DNA of 64,000 bases from JADHUC01 sp964623055 (GTDB lineage Bacteria > Planctomycetota > Planctomycetia > Pirellulales > Pirellulaceae). Made by a program: the position numbers and the translations under genes. The stretch is taken from NCBI GenBank assembly GCA_964623055.1, contig CAZURK010000006.1, positions 62,001 to 126,000 on the forward strand, written 5' to 3'. The notes below the pieces were generated by a model, which was given only the letters and a program-made list of their open reading frames with translations, was not told where the DNA came from and did not search any database. Positions within the stretch are counted from its first letter, which is position 1, and each line of letters opens with the position of its first letter. Positions 1-7,621 of this stretch are shown here, in pieces.

Positions 1-133
1 TGGGAGTCGACGTGTGCTACACTAGTATGATCGGCCCACCAACGCGAGGGTGTCTTGCCTTTGCTGAAGCGATATATCCGGAACATTCCCTCATTTTTGG
101 TGGTTAGACCAGTCGGACAGAGAAGCGAGCGAG

Positions 134-664
134 ATGACCTCCATAACGTTTTTCAGGGATTTGAGGGCGTGCTTGGCTAGCGCGCTGAAGCATGCCCTGA
201 AACAGATCATGAAGGCCAGATCCGACCCCGAGACTACGCGCGCTAAGGCGCTGGATATCTACGCGTCGGCGGGCTACGTATTGCGGGCTTCATCCGCCTT
301 TGTCGGAAGTTTGACCGACTACATCGAGCACCGGGCTACTTTGGGCGAGGCCAACGACAGTGTGGCCGAACGCAAGTTGAACAACACGGCGGACTACTTC
401 GGCGATTCGATCGACACGTTTGTCTTGGCCGTGGCTGCATTCGACTTGCCGCGAGGAAGCGAACCGCCCGGAAATGGCAAGGGCGTCGTAAATGCCGCAG
501 CCGACCTCTCCAGGGAACTTTCTTCCGACTCGCCCGCGTTGGACCGCTACCGGGTGATTCTGGCCGAGGCGAAGGACAATCACGACTCGCTTCGCCACAC
601 GGTGAACGACCTCAGAAAGACAATCAAGCAGACCTACGCCGTTTCCAAGGCGATGTCGTTCTGA
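134..664 (+). CDS. Hypothetical helical protein (176 aa)
   Basis: I do not recognise this protein. It is soluble-looking and strongly alpha-helical, with no signal peptide or membrane segment. Heptad-like stretches lie at about residues 10-60 and 130-170, joined by a Gly/Pro-rich break near residues 105-115. The residue composition is balanced and natural, whereas the antisense reading of the same bases is Val/Arg-rich and shadow-like, so this strand is judged to be the coding one. No strong Shine-Dalgarno precedes the ATG (only a GAG-rich GCGAGCGAG). It converges on the beta-helix gene, whose open frame runs 375 bp into it, probably because of a frameshift in that gene. Confidence 0.6.
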   Translation: MTSITFFRDLRACLASALKHALKQIMKARSDPETTRAKALDIYASAGYVLRASSAFVGSLTDYIEHRATLGEANDSVAERKLNNTADYFGDSIDTFVLAVAAFDLPRGSEPPGNGKGVVNAAADLSRELSSDSPALDRYRVILAEAKDNHDSLRHTVNDLRKTIKQTYAVSKAMSF

Positions 665-2737
665 TAGAGTTTCGCAGCTCCGTGTCCCTACGGCCCGGTC
701 CCCGCCATCTTTTTTGTATGGAAAATCTTCCTTCAATCCGATCTGACTCGTGTCAATCTCCTGAAATCCCAGTGCCAGAGCCGGTGAATCGGGCTTGAGG
801 CGGTAGTCGTGGTTCTCCCGATCCACAAACAACGGATCGGCACATTTCGTGCCGGCATCAAGCCCCTTACTCTGCCAGTTCTTCAAGGTGTCCCAGCCCC
901 TTATTCTTCCGAAAGAATAGCGTCCGGCCGGATTGTAATACACGTTGTTGTCTACGTGTTTGAACGTTTTCTCGTCTGGTCTACCGGCGAGTCGAAAGAC
1001 TGATCCGGAAGACGACCAGACGATATTGTTCTCATAAGTATATTGGTGATTGTGGATCGGCGGTTTATCCACCGCTACGTTGGCGCGTCGAGAACCTGCG
1101 ACGACAGTGAATGGCGACAGTAGATCTGGCCCATCAAAATCAATGATGTTGTTTCGGACGATGTGATTCGGTCCGCGAATATGCACTCCGAACTTGTGGA
1201 CAACGTTGTAGATGACATTATTGGTGATGGTGCAGTTGTACACACCGTCCAGATCAAGGTAGATCGCGCCCGCGGGATAGCCCGGATAGCCGTTGTAGGC
1301 CATGTCGTGCAGCAGGTTGTGGTCAATTGTGACATGTCCGCCGTCCGGTCCCCCGGCGGTACAGTTGGTATAGATCCCCGCCGCATCACTGTCCGTGCCA
1401 TCCAGCCCAACTCGCGAAATGTCGTTGTAACTGACGGTCTGTCGTTCTACGTAAAGAGATTTGAACCCATTCTCATCGACATCATGAATGAGATTGTGCC
1501 GAATCACGTCTCCGACGCTGTTGCGGACGTAGATCCCTTCTCCGACATGATGGACATAGTTGTTTTCAATGATGTTGTCCCGGTTGTTACCGCCCACAAA
1601 ACGCACACCGCCGCTCACGGTCTGGGTGATTAGATTTCCGTAAATCAAACAGTTTTCGATATCACCCTCGACAATCACGCCATTCTGTCCGGAATTCAAA
1701 AGGCGACAGTACTTGATGGCGATGTTCCGAGCGTCGCCCAGATGAATCAATCCTCCCCGGATATTCGAATCCAGTGGGAGACTGGGGATGACCTCCAGCA
1801 GGCCGTTGGAGACTTTGAATGTAAGGCCCTCAAATTGAACATCACATGCGCCGTCAATCTCAATGATCCTATCCACTGCAGCGGCAATAATCGCCTGTTC
1901 CTGAATCGGTGTGCGACGTGGTCTGTAATAGAGTCTCTGTGAGGCGTGATCCATGTAGAATTCACCGGGCTGATCCAGAAAAGACTTGGCATTGTAGACA
2001 TAGAAACGCGTGCGGGTACGCGCAGCCCAATCGTCGTTCCAGATAGTGCCTTGCATATTCCCCGGATACGGCTGTTGAAGCGTAATGATACGGCTGTCGA
2101 AATCAATGTTCTGAATCGCAATCTTCGCGGGTATCCAATGCGCCCATAAACGCACGGCCGCTCCCTGGAAATCGAAACGGCCGTAGTCGGCCTCTCGGAA
2201 TTTCAAATGACTGAAGTCAGTGACGGATTCAAACTCGTGATACCCTTCATTGGGTTCTCGCGCCAAAACCGCGGGCTCGTCATTTTCATGGAGCGCGTAG
2301 GCGTCCCGTTCGAGCTGGGTGCTGTAGATCCCTTCGCCCTCGTCCATCCACTCGGTCAGCAGTCGGCCGCCAATGAAATTGGCGCTGCCTTTTTCATCGC
2401 AGTTTTTGTAGATGATGCGACTGCCACTCGCGCCTGAGTCTTTCTTTTCGAAGCGGACGGTCTTGTTGGTGAAGTAATCGCCGGCCTTGAACAAGACCAA
2501 TAAATCTTGGGTACCATCTTTGTCCATGCTCCGAACTCGGTCCCGCGCGCCTTGTAGCGTTCGCAATGGCTGACTTTGTGTGCCAGGATTGCCATCATTG
2601 CCGTCTGGAGAGACGTACAACTCGGCGCGAGCGCTTGTAGCTGGCAATGTCAGCAATAGTCCGGCGGAGACCAGCGTTACCAGCGACTTCTGAATCCAAT
2701 TCCTGACCGTTGGCAGGAACAGTGACTGGCTATCCAC
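290..2737 (-). CDS. Exported right-handed parallel beta-helix protein, 3' end probably frameshifted
   Basis: Exported beta-helix protein of the pectate-lyase/carbohydrate-binding type. The start is a GTG at 2737 with GGAGG six bases upstream; it gives a signal peptide (hydrophobic KSLVTLVSAGLLLTLP, then Ala-rich cleavage region) followed by ELYVSPDGNDGNPGT, the usual entry to such proteins. Repeated NNxI/NxIxN rungs (NNYVHHVGEGIY, HNLIHDV, NNVIYNV) fill residues 300-600. The family-typical end (DSPALALGF...IGL) is reached near residue 670. The frame then continues about 135 residues antisense to the upstream helical gene. A run of six A on the coding strand (710-715) lies exactly where the sequence becomes non-family-like. 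One base fewer there would stop the gene at 688 and remove the overlap. Confidence 0.85.
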   Translation of the reverse strand: MDSQSLFLPTVRNWIQKSLVTLVSAGLLLTLPATSARAELYVSPDGNDGNPGTQSQPLRTLQGARDRVRSMDKDGTQDLLVLFKAGDYFTNKTVRFEKKDSGASGSRIIYKNCDEKGSANFIGGRLLTEWMDEGEGIYSTQLERDAYALHENDEPAVLAREPNEGYHEFESVTDFSHLKFREADYGRFDFQGAAVRLWAHWIPAKIAIQNIDFDSRIITLQQPYPGNMQGTIWNDDWAARTRTRFYVYNAKSFLDQPGEFYMDHASQRLYYRPRRTPIQEQAIIAAAVDRIIEIDGACDVQFEGLTFKVSNGLLEVIPSLPLDSNIRGGLIHLGDARNIAIKYCRLLNSGQNGVIVEGDIENCLIYGNLITQTVSGGVRFVGGNNRDNIIENNYVHHVGEGIYVRNSVGDVIRHNLIHDVDENGFKSLYVERQTVSYNDISRVGLDGTDSDAAGIYTNCTAGGPDGGHVTIDHNLLHDMAYNGYPGYPAGAIYLDLDGVYNCTITNNVIYNVVHKFGVHIRGPNHIVRNNIIDFDGPDLLSPFTVVAGSRRANVAVDKPPIHNHQYTYENNIVWSSSGSVFRLAGRPDEKTFKHVDNNVYYNPAGRYSFGRIRGWDTLKNWQSKGLDAGTKCADPLFVDRENHDYRLKPDSPALALGFQEIDTSQIGLKEDFPYKKDGGDRAVGTRSCETLSERHRLGNGVGLLDCLSEVVHRVAKRVVIVLRLGQNHPVAVQRGRVGRKFPGEVGCGIYDALAISGRFASSRQVECSHGQDKRVDRIAEVVRRVVQLAFGHTVVGLAQSSPVLDVVGQTSDKGG

Positions 2738-2877
2738 TGCGTACCTCCGATCTCGATAGAGTGCGAATTCCAAATAGAGTTAGCTATCCGATCTGCGTGA
2801 ATTCTGTACATTGAATGCGGGCCCGATGAAGTGAGGTTTCAGCCTCTCCTTCAATAAAAAGCTGGACTCTCTCTTTA

Positions 2878-3354
2878 TCAAGGGCCTTCAACCTGTCGGC
2901 GAATTGAGGCAATATTTGAAATGGGAATCAGAGTGTCCCGGCCCTTGTATCGGAGTCCCACATAGTCATCACCGACCACGGAAACCTGATACAGTGGATC
3001 CGGGCGACGAGGGGGCCGCAGGTTTGGACTCTGTGTGTAGGGCTCGTTGCGATTTCGTGCGTTGTGCCGAGCCTCATCGGCAGCTTTCCGCAATTCCTCG
3101 TATTCTCGGACCGCATCCGCGTATTGCTCCGCTTTCGCCGTAATCTCCTTCAACTCGTCCTCCGTCAAAACCCGTATGCTGTAGGCGCCAGCGGTGGAAC
3201 GTGTGGAGAATCCGAGGCTAATGGTGACATTCTCACCTCGCTTGAGATTGTCGAGTAGTTTCGACGCCGCCGATCGGTCTGTCTGCGAATGGGCAAACGC
3301 GCCGAGCAATACGACCAACACGACGGACAGGAGAACGAATCGCATGTATCTCAT
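2878..3354 (-). CDS. Hypothetical exported protein (158 aa)
   Basis: Small exported protein of unknown function. The start at 3354 is chosen because GGAGG sits eight bases upstream and the protein then begins MRYMRFVLLSVVLVVLLGAFAHS, a clean Sec signal peptide. A short beta-rich part (residues 40-65) is followed by a charged helix of about 40 residues (TEDELKEITAKAEQYADAVREYEELRKAA), a Pro-rich linker, and a C-terminal beta segment (VSVVGDDYVGLRYKGRDTLIPISNIASIRR). That last segment resembles the small strand-rich domains that line up a single exposed value or ligand. It lies downstream of rsmE on the same strand, separated by 124 bp that include a TTGGCCAA-type inverted repeat. Confidence 0.75.
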   Translation of the reverse strand: MRYMRFVLLSVVLVVLLGAFAHSQTDRSAASKLLDNLKRGENVTISLGFSTRSTAGAYSIRVLTEDELKEITAKAEQYADAVREYEELRKAADEARHNARNRNEPYTQSPNLRPPRRPDPLYQVSVVGDDYVGLRYKGRDTLIPISNIASIRRQVEGP

Positions 3355-3478
3355 AGCACAATCCTCCATCTATGTTGAGAACGCGACACCGTTTTGGCCA
3401 ATCCTCCCAAAGGTTGGCCAATCCAAAGTCTCCGCAATACGCATCATTCCGGCAATCTCCCACGACGCGGGTCCTGGA

Positions 3479-4213
3479 TCACTTCGCCGTGTCATCCCGG
3501 TCGATGTCTAGCAACGAAAGGGCTGCAACCAATGCGATAGCCGATGTTTCGATCCGCAGTGTGCGCGGCCCAAGGCTCACGATTTGCCAACCACCGCAGG
3601 AAGCCGCAAGCTCATCTTCCGTGAATCCGCCCTCCGGACCGATCGCCAACCAGACATCACGGAGGGCTTCGTCTGACAACGCCGAACCGAATGGCATTGC
3701 CGTAGGGCTGGGATGTGCCAGCAAGCGGATGGCGTCAGCCGGCGCCCTCGCACTGAAATCTGCTACTGACTGCGATTCCTCGATTTTCATCAATCGGTTG
3801 CGTCCGCACTGCTTGGATGCCTCGACGACCGTACGCCGAAGACGCGTGAGCGTCCGATCGACTGGTTGAGCGACACCTCGATCGGTGCGCAGGGGCACGA
3901 TTCGCGTGACCCCCAACTCCACGACTTTCTCGATCAGCCAACGTTGACGATCTCCCTTCGGCAATGCCACTCCGAGGATCAACGGAAAGGCGAGTTCCCG
4001 ATCAACCGCTTTGCGTGCTAGCACGCAAAGCTCGACTGTGGATCGAGTGATACGCGTCACGCTAGCTAGAAACTCGAATCCGCTGCCATCGAACAGCGTA
4101 ATGCGGTCGCCCAGTTTGGCGCGCATTACCTTGATCAGGTGTTGAGCTTCGGTTCCGGCAAGCTCAGCCCTGTCCCCTAAGACCGGAGTGTCGACAAAAA
4201 ATCTCTTGCTCAT
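3479..4213 (-). CDS. rsmE: 16S rRNA (uracil1498-N3)-methyltransferase
   Basis: RsmE methylates N3 of U1498 in the 16S rRNA of the 30S subunit using S-adenosylmethionine. The 244-residue length fits the family. An N-terminal PUA-like part carries GTEAQHLIKVMRAKLGDRITLFDG. The C-terminal SPOUT trefoil-knot signatures are clear: IGPEGGF at about residue 191 and LGPRTLRIETSAI at about 214, which form the SAM pocket. The start at MSKRFF matches the usual family N terminus (RFFV); the frame opens 24 codons further upstream. It is divergent from the ExeA-like gene with only 85 bp between starts, so both promoters must lie in or overlap that gap. Confidence 0.93.
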   Translation of the reverse strand: MSKRFFVDTPVLGDRAELAGTEAQHLIKVMRAKLGDRITLFDGSGFEFLASVTRITRSTVELCVLARKAVDRELAFPLILGVALPKGDRQRWLIEKVVELGVTRIVPLRTDRGVAQPVDRTLTRLRRTVVEASKQCGRNRLMKIEESQSVADFSARAPADAIRLLAHPSPTAMPFGSALSDEALRDVWLAIGPEGGFTEDELAASCGGWQIVSLGPRTLRIETSAIALVAALSLLDIDRDDTAK

Positions 4214-4298
4214 CTCAGTCGTCGTTTTTTGATGAAGGTGGATAACGATTTTACCGATTAGGAAGACGGTGCGGAATCTAAGCAAATGGTGCCAAGTT

Positions 4299-5117
4299 AT
4301 GCGCGAATCTCAGTTGGGTATGCAGTCGTCGCCATTTCGCAGATCGAGTGATCTGGCGTTCTTTTTCCCGAGTCCTACTCATGAAGAAGCTCTGGCGCGA
4401 TTGGGCTTCCTGGTCGAACAGCGACATTCGCTGGGTATCCTGTCCGGATGCGAGGGTGCCGGAAAATCAACGGTCATCGACGTTTTCTCCGGACAGTTAC
4501 GACGGACGGGCGAAGTGGCCTGCGTGATGAATCTGCTGGGAGCCGACGTGCGTGGCTTTCTTTGGTCGCTGGCCGCCAGTCTGGGGGCCAACCCGCCGGG
4601 GGATGAGGACGCGATGCTGCTGTGGCGTCGTGTAAGCGATCGGCTGGGAGAGCACTCACTGCAAGGCATTGGCACCGCCCTCTTCCTGGATGACGCCGAT
4701 GGTGCGTCACACGATGTGCTGATTCAAGTCCTGCGATTGCTGAAAACGCAGCAAGATCGGCTCACTATCATCCTGGCGGTGGAATCGTCACGTGTGGCCC
4801 GACTGGGTGGCGATCTTCTGCAGCTTTCCCAATTGCGCATCCATCTGGAGCCGTGGGATCAAGGCGACGTGCGCGACTACCTGCAAAGCAGTCTGGCAAA
4901 GGCCAATTGTACTTCTGTCGTATTCGACGAGTCGGCTGTGATGCGGTTACACGAGTTGAGTGGCGGCGTCCCACGCTCTGTCAGCCAACTCTCCGAACTG
5001 GCCCTTTTGGCAGCCGTCGGCCAAGGGCTTGGCAGCGTCGACGCTGAAATGATCGAGTGTGTTTTCCAGGAACTGAGCCCTACGTATCGCGAACCGGCCC
5101 CCCAAGCCGCTTTCTGA
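4299..5117 (+). CDS. ExeA/GspA-like AAA ATPase
   Basis: P-loop ATPase of the ExeA/MSHA-MshM type. The N terminus has the family signature SPF..S.D..FFFPSPTHEEALARL, followed by Walker A GCEGAGKST (about residues 50-58) and Walker B LFLDDAD (about 128-134). The C-terminal lid has the usual LSGGVPRSVSQLSELALLAA helix found in these ATPases. In other bacteria such proteins drive assembly of type II secretion or pilus components, but no secretin or pilus gene is nearby, so the partner is unknown. Starts at GTG 4269, ATG 4299 or ATG 4320 are all possible; no ribosome-binding site decides between them. A smaller relative lies at 25315-25986. Confidence 0.8.
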   Translation: MRESQLGMQSSPFRRSSDLAFFFPSPTHEEALARLGFLVEQRHSLGILSGCEGAGKSTVIDVFSGQLRRTGEVACVMNLLGADVRGFLWSLAASLGANPPGDEDAMLLWRRVSDRLGEHSLQGIGTALFLDDADGASHDVLIQVLRLLKTQQDRLTIILAVESSRVARLGGDLLQLSQLRIHLEPWDQGDVRDYLQSSLAKANCTSVVFDESAVMRLHELSGGVPRSVSQLSELALLAAVGQGLGSVDAEMIECVFQELSPTYREPAPQAAF

Positions 5118-5142
5118 CCTGCTCTGGCGTCGCAGGGAAACT

Positions 5143-5169
5143 CGGTTAGAATTTACAGTTCGCTAACCG
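5143..5169. repeat. Small inverted repeat between the ExeA-like and DUF6677-like genes
   Basis: CGGTTAG and CTAACCG are separated by 13 bases in the 77-bp gap. It could act as a weak terminator for the upstream gene, as a leader hairpin or as an operator. There is no T-tract, so a terminator is not favoured. Confidence 0.4.
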
Positions 5170-5194
5170 TAATTCCTCCAAAGAGGTTGCTGCG

Positions 5195-5767
5195 ATGGCC
5201 AAAGAAGGTAGTGCGAAGCCACAGCCCGAGACGATCGAAATCGATCTGCGCAATCCCACGTTGGCCGCCTTTCTTGCATGGATTTGGCCAGGTGCAGGCC
5301 ATATCTACCAGCGGCGATACTTCAAAGGCGCACTGTTCATGCTTTCGATCCTGGCGATGTACTTCTGCGGCCTGTCGATGGGCAGGGGCCATGTGGTGTA
5401 CGCGTCGTGGACCGAGACGGACAAGCGATGGCACTATTTTTGCCAGGTGGGGGTTGGGTTGCCCGCTTTGCCGGCAGTGGTGGAGTACAAACGAGTCATC
5501 CGCGACAACAAGGAACCGCTATTTGGCGGCGTGATGGCGCCTCCGGAGCAGCCCGTCAGGCCTGAAAGCGAAGATGAACTGGCCTTCTGGCACAAGACGA
5601 TGGATGCCAGGTTTGAGCTTGGCACACTCTACACAATGATCGCGGGCCTGCTAAACATACTGGTCATCTGCGATGCCTACGCGGGTCCGTTTCTTGCGTC
5701 GGCGGATAAGAAAGAAAAGAAGGGCAAGAAGAAGAGCGAGCAGTCCGACAAACCGCCTCCAGAATGA
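5195..5767 (+). CDS. DUF6677-like membrane protein
   Basis: Small membrane protein matching my recollection of the planctomycete DUF6677 type. The N-terminal motif NPTLAAFLAWIWPGAGHIYQRRYFKGALFML is the family hallmark: a hydrophobic entry, PGAGHIYQ turn, and RRYFKGAL before a second hydrophobic helix. A third hydrophobic part (VGVGLPALPAVVEY) and a fourth (LGTLYTMIAGLLNILVICDAYAGPF) follow, with a Lys-rich cytoplasmic tail. The start is supported by AAAGAGG upstream. The stop codon abuts that of the convergent downstream gene (TGATCA, no spacer). Function unknown. Confidence 0.8.
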   Translation: MAKEGSAKPQPETIEIDLRNPTLAAFLAWIWPGAGHIYQRRYFKGALFMLSILAMYFCGLSMGRGHVVYASWTETDKRWHYFCQVGVGLPALPAVVEYKRVIRDNKEPLFGGVMAPPEQPVRPESEDELAFWHKTMDARFELGTLYTMIAGLLNILVICDAYAGPFLASADKKEKKGKKKSEQSDKPPPE

Positions 5768-7300
5768 TCAGGCGTCCACCGTTCTGCGTTCGCGCCGCAT
5801 TCGCCTCGGCGACCAGGAGTCTTCTTCGGGATCGTCGGGTGCAGGCCCGCGTCGATCACCATCGTCCAAATCGTCGGCCAGATCAAGGTATTTCCGGTAG
5901 GTGCCGGCGACGATCCAACCCATGTAGAGGTTACCGCCGATCGAGGCGAATAGGGCCAGCATGGCCAGCGTCAATGGCCACCAAGGCTTGTCGCCCTCCC
6001 TCAAGTAGTCCAGAGACCGATCGTTGGCGGTCTCGGACAGGCTAGACCAGAAATCCTGCGGAGCGGGGCTTGGCGTCACTTCCACATTGTAACTCACCGT
6101 GCGATTGGGCCACGGTTCGTATCCCAGGGCCGATGCCAGAGAATCGGGGACGCCGAAGTAGTGCCCATCGTTTTCGACCGCGCCGGAATCAGAGACTCGC
6201 GTGTGGTTGCGATCGGCCAGAGTCTGGGGGGCGGATGCCGGAGTGCCATCGCTTGACCAGGGCGACGTGGGCGAGGTCGTTGGCTGAGATCCAAATGGCG
6301 GGAATTCCGCGCGGGGATCTGAGGAGTAGGCAATGGGAGGCGCCGTGGGTTGGCCCGTGTCGAGCCGGCGCGGCGCGCCTGCGGTAGTGTCCGCGTCTCG
6401 ACCTGGGGGACCCCAACCCTGCGCGCGTTGATCGTAAATCGAAGTTCCGCGATCGATCGTGCGCGGCTGGAAAGCCTCGCTGGCTTGACTGGTGCCGATT
6501 CCGGGCACCGGCAGGGATGACAACGGGGTTACGTCGCGACGTGTATCCCGGCGAAGAAGATCGTCTTTCGGCATGTCGGTCAAAGATCGGTAGATCGAAT
6601 CGGAGCGCACGTCGCGTGCTGCGGCATTGGACTCCCGAGGCACGGCATTGTGTTCTGGCCGAGTGGTCATGTTCTCGCGTGTTTCGGGCCCGGCAGTCCA
6701 CGCGCCAGTTACATCGGGGGGCGCAATTGCCAAGAGTTGGCTCCACTCGTGCGGGGGTTGGACAAGCGGCGGGGCTGAGATGGGCGGTGCAGGCTGCTCC
6801 GCGTCCGTCGCACCCGCAGTCGATACTCCGTCGGCGCCAGCCGCGGGTTCCTCATTCGGTGTCGCCTCGGTCTTGGATTGGATGCGTATACGCACGATAT
6901 CGCCCAGCCCTGACGGCATCTGCCCGCTGATGTCTTCATCGCCGTGCAGTTTCTCAAGTCGATCGGGCGAGACTTGCACGACGAACTCTATCTGGCCCTG
7001 ATCCAACGCCTTCCAGCCATACTCGACTCCGGGTGACGCCTGCGGCGAAGCCGCTGGTCCCGGTTCTCGCGGGGGCGAACCGCGGCGTGGGACGGCCTCG
7101 GTCCCGACGTGGATACGGAACCGTCTCACATATCGAACGTACGGATCGAGTTGGCTGACGATGTCGTGCCCTTCCCGCAGGGCGATCAGCGTCATGGGCT
7201 CGATCTGAATGATGTACTCAAGTTGGCCGTTGGCATCCGGCTCCCAACCGTAGTCAACGCCCATCACTGCGGAAGCCGCCAGCAGCGCGAATCCATTCAT
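5768..7300 (-). CDS. Hypothetical single-pass membrane protein with duplicated N-terminal domain
   Basis: Unknown protein of about 510 residues. The start at 7300 is chosen for GAGGAG upstream; the frame opens 14 codons earlier. Two similar units of about 50 residues occur: one beginning GVDYGWEPDANGQLEYIIQI near residue 14, the other GVEYGWKALDQGQIEFVVQV near residue 95. They share a YGW....GQ.E....QI.P..L pattern. A long Pro/Ser/Thr-rich, low-complexity region follows (residues 150-430). Near the C terminus is one membrane helix (PLTLAMLALFASIGGNLYMGWIVAG) and then an acidic/basic tail. The layout suggests a membrane-anchored protein with a flexible linker. It converges on the DUF6677-like gene with abutting stop codons. 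Confidence 0.7.
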   Translation of the reverse strand: MNGFALLAASAVMGVDYGWEPDANGQLEYIIQIEPMTLIALREGHDIVSQLDPYVRYVRRFRIHVGTEAVPRRGSPPREPGPAASPQASPGVEYGWKALDQGQIEFVVQVSPDRLEKLHGDEDISGQMPSGLGDIVRIRIQSKTEATPNEEPAAGADGVSTAGATDAEQPAPPISAPPLVQPPHEWSQLLAIAPPDVTGAWTAGPETRENMTTRPEHNAVPRESNAAARDVRSDSIYRSLTDMPKDDLLRRDTRRDVTPLSSLPVPGIGTSQASEAFQPRTIDRGTSIYDQRAQGWGPPGRDADTTAGAPRRLDTGQPTAPPIAYSSDPRAEFPPFGSQPTTSPTSPWSSDGTPASAPQTLADRNHTRVSDSGAVENDGHYFGVPDSLASALGYEPWPNRTVSYNVEVTPSPAPQDFWSSLSETANDRSLDYLREGDKPWWPLTLAMLALFASIGGNLYMGWIVAGTYRKYLDLADDLDDGDRRGPAPDDPEEDSWSPRRMRRERRTVDA

Positions 7301-7621
7301 GGAGGGTGCTCCTCGACGTATGGCGTCCAGAATAGCCTGCACATACTAGCGTCTATGAGGCGTTGGCGTAAAGAGAAATAGAGCCAGAGTTTGATGACGC
7401 TAGCACACTGGAACGGGCAGCCACGAAATGGTCTAATGCAAGCGGAACTTGGGCTGAGCGCGCTTCTTCAGGGTCAACGGAGGCTGAGAGACCCGCGGCT
7501 CTCGAAACTGCGAACGTTGGGCAGGTCTGCGGCCTGCGCCACTGTGGTACGTTCTGGCAGGTTGGAGACCTGCCCCGCTGAGATTCGATGACACGCTTCT
7601 GGAGAGAGGAGCAATCCCACG
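7301..7621. other. Intergenic region with a palindromic element
   Basis: Region between two divergent genes. It holds the palindromic element at 7516-7576 and otherwise nothing I can identify. The rightward gene has AGGAG ten bases before its ATG at 7622. No clear promoter pair was seen. Confidence 0.5.
7516..7576. repeat. Intergenic palindromic element (GCAGGT/ACCTGC type)
   Basis: Two adjacent hairpins occur: GCAGG-TCTGCGG-CCTGC (7521-7537) and GGCAGGT-TGGAG-ACCTGCC (7556-7574). It is one of several palindromic families dispersed between genes in this window. Only one copy is seen here. Confidence 0.6.

Noticed and set aside
4214..4298. Promoter pairs for the divergent rsmE and ExeA-like genes
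   Set aside because: Candidate boxes (TTCCGC/TAAAAT leftward, TTGATG/TACCGA rightward) match the consensus poorly; not reported as features.
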